33,384 nucleotides of DNA from a virus: positions 1 through 33,384 of IMG/VR virus record IMGVR_UViG_3300049043_000100; one strand, written 5' to 3'. Under the pieces are notes generated by a model that saw only the letters and a program-made list of their open reading frames with translations, was not told the DNA's origin and did no database searches. Of the stretch, positions 11,025-19,354 are shown one piece after another. The first letter of the stretch is position 1. Each line of letters starts with the position of its first letter. The translations under genes were made by a program, and so were the position numbers.

Positions 11025-12279
11025 TTATAAATATTGTTTGAATATATTTGTCATTCCATTGTCTTCTTCTATAAGAAAGGCAGTCACCTCTCCTTTAGCT
11101 CCTACATATCCATCTTATCATCCCATCTACTTTTAGCTGTTGAGAATGCTGGAATTTGATAAAACTTAATTCCTCCAAAATCTTGACTAAGTTCATGGTG
11201 TTTATCACCTGTAAATATGTAGAAATGATCATGGTCTGACCATTCTTGTTTAAATTCTATTGGGAATATACTAGCTAATTTAGCAGGCTTTATAGCATCC
11301 CCATGATTGAACATAATTGCTGTCTTTCCAAAGCTGTAATACTTTCTGTAGGAACTTTCTACATCGAATGTAATTTCGTTGTAATTTCTATAATATATTG
11401 ATAACCAATTAATTAAGTGCCATCCTACATACTCATCATGATTACCAGGAACATAAATAACACATACATTTGCACCTGTTTCTAATAAGTTGTCTATTAC
11501 ATCTATTTCATGGTCACATATACGCTTAAATGATTCATGATATGAAAGAATGTTATCCTGAGGAGTACCCTTAGTTGTGGTAGATGTAAACTCACTATTG
11601 AATTCATCTGACCCTATTACATACACTATTTCTTCTAATTGGTTTGATATTTCAGCTTGATAGACAATTGTCTTTATTCTGTCAAGCACCATTTTAAATC
11701 TATCTTCAATATCATTCTGTCCATGAATATCCACCTTATTATAATGAGCATCTTGTTTGTTTATTACAAGAGCTGCCAAGGGGGATTTATTAATTGTTAA
11801 GAACTCTCTACCTACATTCTTCTTTTCTGGAGCTTTGTAATTGCTCAGAAAGATAAGATACTGGTCTTGGAACAGTTGTTCATCCTTTTCTTAGATAACC
11901 AAGCTTTCACCTGCCAGCGTGAGAATTACCATTTCCCCAGTAGTTCTGTACGTATTTAGTAATTTCCCATTTAGTAGTGTCTATTTTACACTTTTCAATT
12001 AACTCATCCAATGTCTTGATTTCATTGGCTAAACTTAGGGTGATTTCCCCTTTTCCGTTAACAATATCCTTCTTCAAATTTAACAATCTTATCTTCAAGC
12101 TCTGCTATATATATTGCAGATTCAGCTTCATTTCTTATGTATTCTCTGTCTTTTAGTTGTTTTAATAATTCTTTCACATCCGATTCTTGAATCCCTAGCT
12201 TTTCAGCATAGAATTTTGTACTTTTTTTCTGTCTCAAAAGCCTTTCTAGCTGAGATAAAAGATGTTGATTTTCAGACAT
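11025..12279 (-). CDS. HTH plus calcineurin-like metallophosphoesterase
   Basis: About 415 residues across several frame jumps. The N-terminus (MSENQHLLSQLERLLRQKKS, then FYAEKLGIQESDVKELLKQL) looks like a helix-turn-helix. A linker with TTKWEITKYVQNYWGNG follows. The phosphoesterase domain starts near 11810 (INKSPLAALVINKQDAHYNK) and carries the metal-binding series DAH, GSDEFNSE, PGNHDE, FNHGD and TGDKHHE; one residue of the usual GD motif is read as GSD. The end is EEDNGMTNIFKQYL. Proteins with this HTH-phosphoesterase arrangement are common in Bacteroidota phages and act on an unknown nucleic-acid or nucleotide substrate. It is the first gene after the promoter at 12307-12339 and is transcribed with the tail ring genes. 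Confidence 0.78.
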
Positions 12280-12306
12280 ATATGATTGGTTAAGTTAAAA
12301 TTGCAG

Positions 12307-12339
12307 TAAAGATACGAAAGGTTTTTCAGAATTTCCAAA
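12307..12339 (-). promoter_or_regulatory. Bacteroidota-type promoter for the tail/muzzle unit
   Basis: On the minus strand TTTG (12339-12336) is followed after 21 nt by TATCTTTA (12314-12307), close to the Bacteroidota consensus TTTG-N19-TAnnTTTG. It lies just downstream of the terminator at 12391-12427 and about 28 nt upstream of the phosphoesterase start, with no Shine-Dalgarno sequence in the leader. The 21-nt spacing may be an indel error. Confidence 0.6.
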
Positions 12340-12390
12340 TTATTTTAACTAAACTGGTTATTGGTAATAATTAAATTAGTTATGTTCTAT

Positions 12391-12427
12391 AAATAAAAAC
12401 TTCCAGGGGTAGAAACCCCCAGGAGAA
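12391..12427 (-). terminator. Terminator of the appendage cassette
   Basis: On the minus strand CTTC-T-CC-T-GGGG pairs with CCCC-T-GG-AAG around a short TTTC loop and is followed by TTTTTATTT. A second, weaker stem (CCCTG with CAGGG) lies just upstream at 12429-12450. It falls directly after the lectin gene and before the next promoter. Confidence 0.75.
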
Positions 12428-12440
12428 GCCCTGAAAACCA

Positions 12441-12456
12441 ATAAACAGGGATTTTT
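12441..12456. repeat. Direct repeat copy 2, after the lectin gene
   Basis: Plus-strand ATAAACAGGGATTTTT, identical over 16 bases to 13332-13347. It starts five bases after the stop codon of the lectin gene and partly overlaps the upstream stem of the terminator region. Confidence 0.85.
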
Positions 12457-12461
12457 GAATG

Positions 12462-13328
12462 TTATAGTCCAAATCTTGTTTTATAAAAGTTGTAGTTTTG
12501 TGCAACTTCATTGTCACTTAGCGGTCTATTATATATTAATGCAAGATATTGTTTTGTATATGATCTTACAGCACCACCGTAGCCTGTTCCAAATTTTAAA
12601 GTTACATTACTATTATTAATAGGATGTCCATATTGTCCTATCATATATGTTTTACTAATAAGTACACCATTCAAATATATACAATTAAATGTACCACTAT
12701 ATACACTATTAGGAGCAGGCGAATAAGTGTATGTAAACATATATTTAGTATTACTACTAATTATATTACTGGCATTATTTTCTATATTAAAACCATAACC
12801 GTCTGACATCCAATGTCTCATACCACTTATATTATAAGGCGCACCTATTGTACCTATTTCAGTTGTAAATTTAATAGTAATGCCAGAAGCTTCACTTTTA
12901 TCTAATATAACACTTCTTGATCCTACATTAGGAGTTTCTGCTATAACTGAAAATGTATAACCTCCTTCTACATAAAAATTAGAAGAATCATTTGTATCAA
13001 CTTTAGACGTATCTCCTACAAAATTTATATAACTATTATCTCCTGCATTAACAAAACTTGCTCCAGAAAGACTTAATGTAGCATTTCTATTATTGCCACT
13101 TAAATCATATAATGTATTTCCACTTCCTGGATAAGAAGCTGTGTTCCCCCAATCATAAAACATGTATAATCCAGAAGTAATTAATGAAGGGGCAGAAACA
13201 TTATAACTATTAATTTCTATCCATTTACCCACCTTAGGCATGGAATAAGCAACAACCATACTGCTAGGAACTGTTCTTCCTGAGCCATCAATTCTAATGA
13301 ATGTTCTTAATTTTTTATCAAATGACAT
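12462..13328 (-). CDS. Laminin-G/concanavalin A-like lectin tail protein
   Basis: An intact 288-codon frame, one of the few in this window. I start it at 13328 (MSFDKKLRTFIRIDGSGR) because the preceding gene stops at 13361 and this N-terminal motif recurs at the start of short tail proteins of Bacteroidota phages; an in-frame ATG at 13385 would overlap. From about residue 60 the sequence has the jelly-roll pattern of LamG/ConA-like domains: GLYMFYDWGNTASYPGSGN, LYDLSGNNRNATLS, YTFSVIAETPN, FNCIYLNGVLISK and LALIYNRPLSDNEVAQNYN at the C-terminus. Such domains bind glycans, so a receptor-binding role at the host surface is likely. It is the last gene of the appendage cassette and is flanked by exact 16-bp repeats. 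Confidence 0.8.
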   Translation of the reverse strand: MSFDKKLRTFIRIDGSGRTVPSSMVVAYSMPKVGKWIEINSYNVSAPSLITSGLYMFYDWGNTASYPGSGNTLYDLSGNNRNATLSLSGASFVNAGDNSYINFVGDTSKVDTNDSSNFYVEGGYTFSVIAETPNVGSRSVILDKSEASGITIKFTTEIGTIGAPYNISGMRHWMSDGYGFNIENNASNIISSNTKYMFTYTYSPAPNSVYSGTFNCIYLNGVLISKTYMIGQYGHPINNSNVTLKFGTGYGGAVRSYTKQYLALIYNRPLSDNEVAQNYNFYKTRFGL

Positions 13329-13331
13329 ATT

Positions 13332-13347
13332 ATAAACAGGGATTTTT
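13332..13347. repeat. Direct repeat copy 1, before the lectin gene
   Basis: Plus-strand ATAAACAGGGATTTTT, identical to 12441-12456. On the coding strand it lies between the stop of the upstream gene and the ATG of the lectin gene, so the two copies bracket the lectin coding sequence. Confidence 0.85.
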
Positions 13348-13360
13348 AAATATCTAATGA

Positions 13361-14117
13361 TTAAATAAGAGTAAGATTTACCCAAGAAGTTGAACCACTA
13401 AGTGTTGGTGAAGGTATACAACAGCCACCAGTTCCATTCCAACCAACAGTAACATTAGCGCTAGGACTACTAAATCCTGTACTAACACTATTAGCACCAA
13501 CAAAAGTAGGATTTTGTCCAGTGCTGCAAGAAAACATAAAATTACCAACTCCTGGAGCATTTGTAGCTGATGTTAATATAGCAGTTTGACCAGGACTTAT
13601 AGGAAAACTTCCAATATAAGGAATATTAAAAAGTCCTCCAGTAAATGTAGTCCCAAAATCTGTTGAAAATCCTAAATTATTAACCACTGCTGAAGTGCTA
13701 TTGTTATATACAGTTACAGTACCTGTTATTCTAAAATTAGTCCAATATCCATTATCAGTTAACCATACTCTGGCTGCCATTACCCGAAGGAAATGTTTGT
13801 GTATTTCCTGCAAGTTTTGTAATATATTTAGCTAAATCTAGAAATGAAAGTTCTGTTCTAGCTTCAGACCTCCAAAATCCTACAGAGGCAGTAACTGATG
13901 GTGGTACTGGTGTAGGTTGATTGTTTGCTGGAACTTCTTGAGCAATTATCCATCCTGATGATTCATCAGGACCATTCCACCAAGGAATGCCTGTACTTCC
14001 ATATCCATTAGGCGGACCATTATCAATACCTATTCCTAGGTTTCCAATTTTATTGGTTCCTGTGATAATTGCTCCTGTATTTCTAGCAAAAGGTCTACTT
14101 GATGGTTCTGCTCCCAT
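13361..14117 (-). CDS. Appendage protein with conserved N-terminal fibre module
   Basis: I read this as one gene of about 250 residues with one frame jump near 13785. The N-terminus MGAEPSSRPFARNTGAI, then NKIGNLGIGIDNGPP, WWNGPDESSGWIIAQEVP and VGFWRSEARTELSFLDLAKY is a module I have seen at the start of Bacteroidota phage tail proteins. It continues in the second frame as AARVWLTDNGYWTNF. The C-terminal part (VYNNSTSAVVNNLGFSTDFG, SFPISPGQTAIL, WNGTGGCCIPS) resembles the C-terminal part of the gene at 15429-15994. If instead the frame change is real, two genes (14117-13755 and 13781-13361) would overlap. A tail-fibre or receptor-contact role is inferred. Confidence 0.65.
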
Positions 14118-14120
14118 ATA

Positions 14121-14589
14121 TTAATATTCACAACTTCCTGTTATTGTTAATGTTGGTCCTTCTGTTGTAATAATGGTTCCTTGAAGAGCACATATATTAC
14201 CGTTTGGAACAAGTGTTTGATTAGTCCACCACACCCCATAACAATCTTGATAACTTCCTTTCCAATCTACAACCCCATTGTTTGTATAGTTTTTACAAAG
14301 AGCTGCTGTAGTGGTGGTTGAGGTTGTTGATGTTGATGTATTAGTTGTTGAGCTAGTGGTAGTTGTCACTATAATAAGTGGAATGTCTATATAGTTTAAA
14401 CATGTATTAGTAGATTTCACTCTTATTACAGTGGCTGTATCTGGTACTGCTGAGGATAAATATTCCAGCAAGTAGAGCAGCTTTGCTCACACCTGTTGCA
14501 AATGCTGAAATAAATCCATCAGCATCTGAGTATAAATCAAATGGTCCTGTATTTGTTCCAGCTGTTGTTAATGTAATTAATACTGTCAT
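14121..14589 (-). CDS. Modular appendage protein with Thr/Ser linker
   Basis: About 155 residues with one frame jump near 14465. The N-terminal domain (ITLTTAGTNTGPFDLYSDAD, ATGVSKAALLAG, VPDTATVIRVKSTNTCLNY) is a small beta domain that is clearly related to the start of the gene at 1061-1936. A Thr/Ser linker (14369-14301) leads to a C-terminal domain with Cys and Trp (CKNYTNNGVVDWKGSYQDC, VWWTNQTLVPNGNICAL). The stop is three bases before the next start at 14117. I do not know the fold of the C-terminal part; a surface-exposed adhesin or decoration role is inferred from the company it keeps. Confidence 0.65.
14301..14369 (-). repeat. Thr/Ser linker
   Basis: Encodes about 23 residues of Thr and Ser with one Asn, between the N-terminal beta domain and the C-terminal Cys/Trp domain of the 14121-14589 gene. 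Confidence 0.85.
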
Positions 14590-14604
14590 CTTATTGGTTT
14601 TATA

Positions 14605-15418
14605 TTAGAATTGTCTTATTGGTCTAACCTTAGTGGCATATTGACTACTTACAGTGCCAGGATACCCTAAAAATGCTCCAGTAGTCTTATTAGCAGCATT
14701 TACATTTCCAGTGATAAAATCTCTACCAAATGCTTCTGTTGTAGAAAACTCTTTTGATGTCCAATATCCATAGTTACCAAATCCACCAATAGCCACTCTA
14801 TTAATATATAATTTATTTATCTCTCCTGTACTAGGAAGGTACCAGTCATTATATCCTCCTCCAGCATAAGTTTTACAAACTCTTGCAGCATAGGTTCCTG
14901 TATTCCCCAAAGAAGCGATAATTGCATTTGTGTTAGTTAATCCAGAACCAAGAACAAATACTGTTGGTCCTCCAACTTCTAATGTAGCACCAATAAAGTT
15001 ATTTTCTCCCATTATCCCAATTAGGACAAGTGATATCTGAAGTGGCTGCCACTATACCATGTTGCACACTTGCATTATATCCATCATCACCAGGCTGTAA
15101 TATATAAGCAATTATTCCTCCTAATGCAGGTTGACCAACGGTATAAGCCACTGTAGTGGTAGTAGTAGTAGTTGGAGGTGTGGTGGTAGTAGTTGATGTA
15201 CTTGATGTAGAAGTGGTGGTGGTTAAACCATTTATTTGATTCTGCAAACTTTCAATTGCTGCTTGCAAATCACACACCTTTGAGTTAGCTTTTTGTAAAC
15301 TTTCTGTAAGGGTATCACAAGTTTCTATCTCTGTACATATTAAATTTGGTCCTGTATAGTTTATACTATCAGAAGAATATGTTGGTTGATTACAAGGGTC
15401 TGATTGAGAACAAGACAT
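14605..15418 (-). CDS. Appendage protein with DUF1566 domain
   Basis: About 270 residues with one frame jump near 15010. Residues 1-65 form a docking module with a short coiled coil (SINYTGPNLICTEIETCDTL, then SLQKANSKVCDLQAAIESL). A Thr/Ser/Pro linker (15224-15147) follows. The C-terminal domain starts VGQPALGGIIAYILQPGD and has the marks of DUF1566/Lcl-type domains: GGGYNDWYLPSTGEINKLY, NYGYWTSKEFSTTEAFGRDF and KVRPIRQF at the very end. DUF1566 domains occur in phage tail adhesins and bacterial surface proteins. I saw no template repeat or reverse transcriptase that would make it a diversity-generating target. It probably contacts the host envelope. Confidence 0.75.
15147..15224 (-). repeat. 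Thr/Ser/Pro linker
   Basis: About 26 residues of Thr and Ser with two Pro, joining the coiled-coil docking module to the DUF1566 domain. On the plus strand it reads as a long run of GTA/GTG/GTT units. Confidence 0.85.
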
Positions 15419-15428
15419 TGTATATAAT

Positions 15429-15994
15429 TTATTGGTTAATTGTAATTATTTTATCTATTCCTGGAACTCCTCCACATCCCGTTAACACTGTTGTTACTCC
15501 TCCTACATTAAATAATGGTGCTGTTATTCCAGAACCAACACAACTACCTGAACCAGTTGCTCCACCAGAGTTAGCGCTATAGTCTATTTGTAAATAAATT
15601 GCTGATGGATTATACCCAGGCACTATAAAATATCCAGATTGACCAGGAGCTATTGGAAAATTGGCTCCAGAATAATTTACAGCATAATAATATAAACTGG
15701 TTCCTAATGGAATAAATTCTAATATCCATAAATCGTTCACTGTAACATCTATGGAATTATTTTGAACAAATATTAGTCCTTCTGGAGCAGTGGTGGTTGT
15801 AGATGTAGTACTTGTGGTGCTCGTTGAGGAAGGTTTGATTTTATTCCATTCATTCTGTAAATCAACAAGTTGTGAATTAAGATACATATGGTGTTATCTA
15901 ATTTCTGTAAAGCAACAGTGGCACTATCCCATTTATCTATTCCAAGACATGAGAGATTTCCTCCTACATATTTTACATTATTTGTACTAGACAT
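15429..15994 (-). CDS. Appendage protein, docking module plus beta domain
   Basis: About 188 residues with a frame jump near 15885. The N-terminus (NVKYVGGNLSCLGIDKWDSA, then ALQKLDNTIC and NSQLVDLQNEWNKI) matches the docking and coiled-coil module of the next gene. A short Thr/Ser linker (15831-15786) leads to a C-terminal beta-rich domain (FVQNNSIDVTVNDLWILEF, NFPIAPGQSGYFIVPGYNPS, Gly/Ser-rich GGATGSGSCVGSG). This last domain resembles the C-terminal part of the 13361-14117 gene. It starts four bases after the stop of the collar gene. Likely a tail-surface protein; ligand unknown. Confidence 0.68.
15786..15831 (-). repeat. Thr/Ser linker
   Basis: About 15 Thr/Ser residues between the docking/coiled-coil module and the beta domain of the 15429-15994 gene. 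Confidence 0.8.
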
Positions 15995-15998
15995 TCTA

Positions 15999-17143
15999 TT
16001 ATGGAATATACATTATGTAATAACAACCTAATCCAGGTTGATAGTTATTATGAGCCAATCCTCCTCCTGTAGAGCCAATAGCTGTTACAACACTGACATC
16101 TCCCTTGTCTAGGAGCTTCTAACACCAATATCAGCAGTTCCTCCTGTAATTCCTGCAAGAGCATAGCTAGTGTTTCCACCATATGTTGCTCCAGCAGCAA
16201 GATGCGTGTAGATGAGTGTAGTTGCATTTTGATCTCCAGCTTTCACAGTGTAGTGTGTATGTGGAAGGACAGTGACAATATTAGTTGCTGAGTGAGTGTG
16301 TGAAGGTAATTGAGAAGCTGAAAGAGAAGCTTTCAGTGTTCGGCTCCCACAGCTCCTAATAATGTATAGCTAGGATTACCAGCAATACTTAGGATCTACA
16401 ACAGGGCTAAATGCTCCTCCTCCCATTCCTGTTGTTACACCAACTCCCACTCTACCCCTTTTATCAGGGAGTGCTATTATTACCATTACACAGGGTAGAT
16501 TTTTTCTCAAAATATCCCAGTCCTGCTCCAGATGCATCAAAATTACCAGAAAGTGTGCCATAATATTCTACAACAGTGTATGGAACCATTCTAGTGTAAT
16601 ACTTTGTTGCAGCTGATTGTCCACTTAAATATGCAGCAATTAAAGAGTTTAAATCTGAAAGTTTTACATATGTATTGTTTACAGTTACAACAAATGCTGC
16701 AAAAGATGAGTTTAATTCACAGAGTTTATTTATTGTTGCTTGTAATATGTTATGTGTTACCAGAACTAGCAGTGACACCAGATATACATCCTAATTGGTA
16801 AAAATCTTCTAATCTACCAATAATAGCCTCCACTGCTATATGAAGTCTGCTATTAAGTTCACAAACAGATTTAATAATTGTGGATATTACATTTTGGAAG
16901 GGTGAGAGGTTCACATTCCTTTAGATTACGAGTTATTATCTCGCAAATAATAGTTTCATCTATATCTAATGTTATTCCTTCTCCTGAAAGAGTTGATACA
17001 AGAAATCCAATAATAGCTTGTTCAACATAAGAAAGAGAATCCCCATTCTCTATCCCAAGCTCAGGAACATCCACTCCTGTATATTGAACACATTTATCAG
17101 AGGTTGTTTCTATACAACCATTATAGCAATTTGAACAAGACAT
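15999..17143 (-). CDS. Phage tail collar-domain protein
   Basis: About 375 residues over several frame jumps. The N-terminus is Cys-rich and carries the docking pattern (MSCSNCYNGC, CVQYTGVDVPELGIENGDSL). The middle has KLCELNSSFAAFVVTV and MVPYTVVEYYGTLSG. The collar domain follows: CNGNNSTPDKRGRVGVGVT, GMGGGAFSPVVDP, LGAVGAEH, QLPSHTHS in a second frame and the end GGGLAHNNYQPGLGCYYIMY. This arrangement (short substrate loop, Asp-Lys-Arg-Gly-Arg, His-rich segment and C-terminal Tyr-Tyr-Ile) is the Phage Tail Collar family, known from T4 gp12-like short fibres and many environmental phages. It heads the docking-module series and probably forms the central fibre. Confidence 0.8.
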
Positions 17144-17412
17144 TATTTATATATTTTAATATTTTCACTCTACTGGCAATCATATTTATTGTATAATTAT
17201 CAGCATAGTTGGGGTTATAAAATTTACTAGTGAGTATCCTTTTGTAGTTGATTAAATCTAACATAGCTCCTCCTGGAACAGGTTGATTTGTTAAATATAC
17301 AACATTATTGTACAAATTACTTGCCAACTCTACCATTCTACAGTCTATTTCTTTCAGATAGAGCAGGAATGCTAGAACATTCAGGACAACTTGTTAGTCT
17401 AGGTGATAACAT
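17121..17412 (-). CDS. Small conserved protein of the tail cassette
   Basis: About 90 residues with a frame jump near 17345. It starts MLSPRLTSCPECSSIPAL and continues as CRMVELASNLYNNVVYLTNQ, VPGGAMLDLINYKRILTSKF and NYTINMIASRVKILKYINN. The end overlaps the start of the collar gene, or stops a little earlier if another indel is present. It has a CxxC pair near the N-terminus and otherwise looks helical. I do not recognise a function. The position between the 17464-18076 protein and the collar protein suggests a small tail assembly or connector protein. Confidence 0.55.
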
Positions 17413-17463
17413 TATTATTGGTTTTTAGTGCTATTACAATAGATGCACATACCATTGGTTAAA

Positions 17464-18076
17464 TTACATGCCACATCCTACATTAGCTCCGCAATTAGTA
17501 ACAACTTGCCATATTAATAAAAGTTTATTGACATAGTTATTTCCAGAGCAGCCACAATTGTTTTTAATGAAATTATTCAACATTTTATCAGCTTGATTAT
17601 AAAGCTTTGTTGCTTCAATTTCAGCACAGTTATTTCCAGCAGCTATGGCTCCTTGAATGAAAAAATAGATTGAATTCAAATCCACCTTTGCTTGTGTCTT
17701 ATAGCTCTATCACATTCCATCATGTCAAGCTTCATAAATGCTTCATCAAACTTCTCTTGAATTTGCTCTGTACGCATAATAGACTTCTCCACATTATATA
17801 AATATGCAGGGGATACAGAATATCTCAATCTGTAAATTCCATCAGGAAGAGGTTGTTGTACGCCAGGAGCAGTGATTCCAAGATTGGAAGTGGTGAATAC
17901 GTTAAAGTCATTAACACTAAAGGTTTGATAAATGTACCAAACCCAGGAACTGTCACTTCAATAGAAGCCCGAGAAACAGCAGGAGGATCATTAGGATAGG
18001 TAGACGCATCAGCCACCCCTAATGTATTTTTGTTATACGTAGGAATCACTAATATATCTAATTGTAAATCTGCCAT
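17464..18076 (-). CDS. Conserved structural protein at start of appendage cassette
   Basis: About 205 residues with frame jumps near 17920 and 17700. The start at 18076 follows the terminator at 18083-18137. Motifs are MADLQLDILVIPTYNKNTLG, ASTYPNDPPAVSRASIEVTV, GFGTFIKP, LNSIYFFIQGAIAAGNNCAE and NNCGCSGNNYVNKLLLIWQV. The first half looks beta-rich and the second helical with several Cys. In another frame the end may continue to about 17418 with NLTNGMCIYCNSTKNQ, adding a CxxC pair. I have seen this protein type in crAss-like phages ahead of the fibre genes; its role is unknown. Confidence 0.6.
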
Positions 18077-18082
18077 TTTGTT

Positions 18083-18137
18083 ATAAATAAATAAGCCAGA
18101 GGATCCGAGAATTAATCCTCTTTCACCTCTGGCTTAT
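18083..18137 (-). terminator. Strong rho-independent terminator
   Basis: Perfect 12-bp stem on the minus strand, ATAAGCCAGAGG (18137-18126) with CCTCTGGCTTAT (18102-18091), loop of 23 nt, then TTATTTATAA. It lies after the 18153-19343 gene and before the 17464-18076 gene, separating head/neck genes from the appendage cassette. The stem is symmetrical, so some termination from the plus strand is also possible. Confidence 0.85.
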
Positions 18138-18152
18138 AGGTTATTAATTGTA

Positions 18153-19343
18153 TTACTCTCCTACACTATTATGGGATTCTAGTTTGAAGTGGTAGTAGGT
18201 AGAAGGCCATGTAGTTGTAGAGGTGGAAGTAGTTGTTACACATACACCGTTTACAGCTGATACACAGCACCCAATCGCAGCAACAAGAACAGTCTCAATA
18301 GCGCTTTCCATAGCACTTCCTGCTTGAACACGCAATGATGGACGTACTATCTGTAGGAATGGAATCTCCCCACTGATACTGAGATCTATCGTAAGCATTG
18401 TATTTAATGTAATAGGTGGTGTAAGATTGCACCACTATTTACATAGCTTTCGAAGTTCTCATTGTACCCATTCATTCTGTCAGAGGTGCTTCAGATAGCC
18501 AGCTTGATAGCTATAGAAGTTCTTCTCTAATTGGCAATTTCGTCTGAAGTTCCACTCGCATAGGTAGAGACGCTGTATAATTACAGGAGTAGCTACAATG
18601 TTACCAGTTGTCTGCCACGATGAAATCATGCAGTGGTGGCAGGTCCTTCGATTACAAAGGTACGGAACCACATACGGTCATATTCAGTAAGGGAAAGCTG
18701 CAATATCACAAGGCTGACCATACTTAGTCAAAGGCTTACCAGTGATACGAAGGAATGCATTGGCATCATTACCCAGTCTTTGGAACTGATAGAAAGTGCT
18801 AAGGCTAATGTCATCAGGATTGATACCAGTGAGCTTGCTTCTGCAGCTTGAATCGAGTTTGTCAAGCAAAGCTGGTACATCACATCAGCACAAGGATTAG
18901 CACCACAGTCACAACAAGGAGCTTGTACAGTTACTGAGCGAGTGAAACCATTGAAATACAAGGTGTCAATGTAGCTGGAGTGTGCACGAAGAGTAACAGT
19001 TATAATTTCTCCACATTGTACTTTCCATCCACTAACTGTCTGTAATCTGACTAATGGGAGTTGCACAACCAGATACTTTGTACCACTCAGTTACATTTGC
19101 TGTGTTACCAGTGCCACCTTTTATTCTTGTCAGAACGCTTAGATCCCTGAAATAGGTGTTTTGTCTGCCCTGCGCTATGTAAAAATAAGGAGCAGCAGCA
19201 ATGTTACCAGCTGTTGCAAGGGTGTAGTCGTTTCTGTGGAAACCAACTTGACCAGCAGTGAGGTCTTGCGTAGATCCAGAGCTAGGGAGCGCAGTTTGCC
19301 CTACTGGCACTACGAAGAGCGTAGTTAGTGAAAAATCGGCCAT
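18153..19343 (-). CDS. Large structural protein with C-terminal Thr/Ser tail
   Basis: About 395 residues over many frame jumps. It opens MADFSLTTLFVVPVGQTALP, then TQDLTAGQVGFHRNDYTLAT and PYFYIAQGRQNTYF. The middle has WKVQCGEIITVTLRAHSSYI, FNGFTRSVTVQAPCCDCG and LTKYGQPCDIAAFPYEYDR. The C-terminal part has NCQLEKNFYSYQAGYLKHL, NGYNENFESYV, KYNAYDRSQYQWGDSIPTD, then SAMESAIETVLVAAIGCC and a short Thr/Ser run. I treat 18398-18153 as its C-terminus because the frames join at a natural motif; a separate small gene there is the alternative. It is probably an abundant virion component such as a head-fibre, decoration or tail protein, but I cannot name it. Confidence 0.6.
18210..18240 (-). repeat. 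Short Thr/Ser run
   Basis: About 10 Thr/Ser residues (VTTTSTSTTTWPST) close to the C-terminus of the 18153-19343 gene; the same linker type as in the appendage genes, but followed only by a 15-residue tail. Confidence 0.75.
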
Positions 19344-19354
19344 TTTATTTTATT

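Noticed and set aside
14605-15418. Diversity-generating retroelement acting on the DUF1566 protein
   Set aside because: No reverse transcriptase gene and no template copy of the domain end were seen in the window.
2281-15830. CRISPR array or tandem DNA repeat in the GT-rich stretches
   Set aside because: They have no regular unit and spacer; they are in-frame Thr/Ser codon runs inside structural genes.
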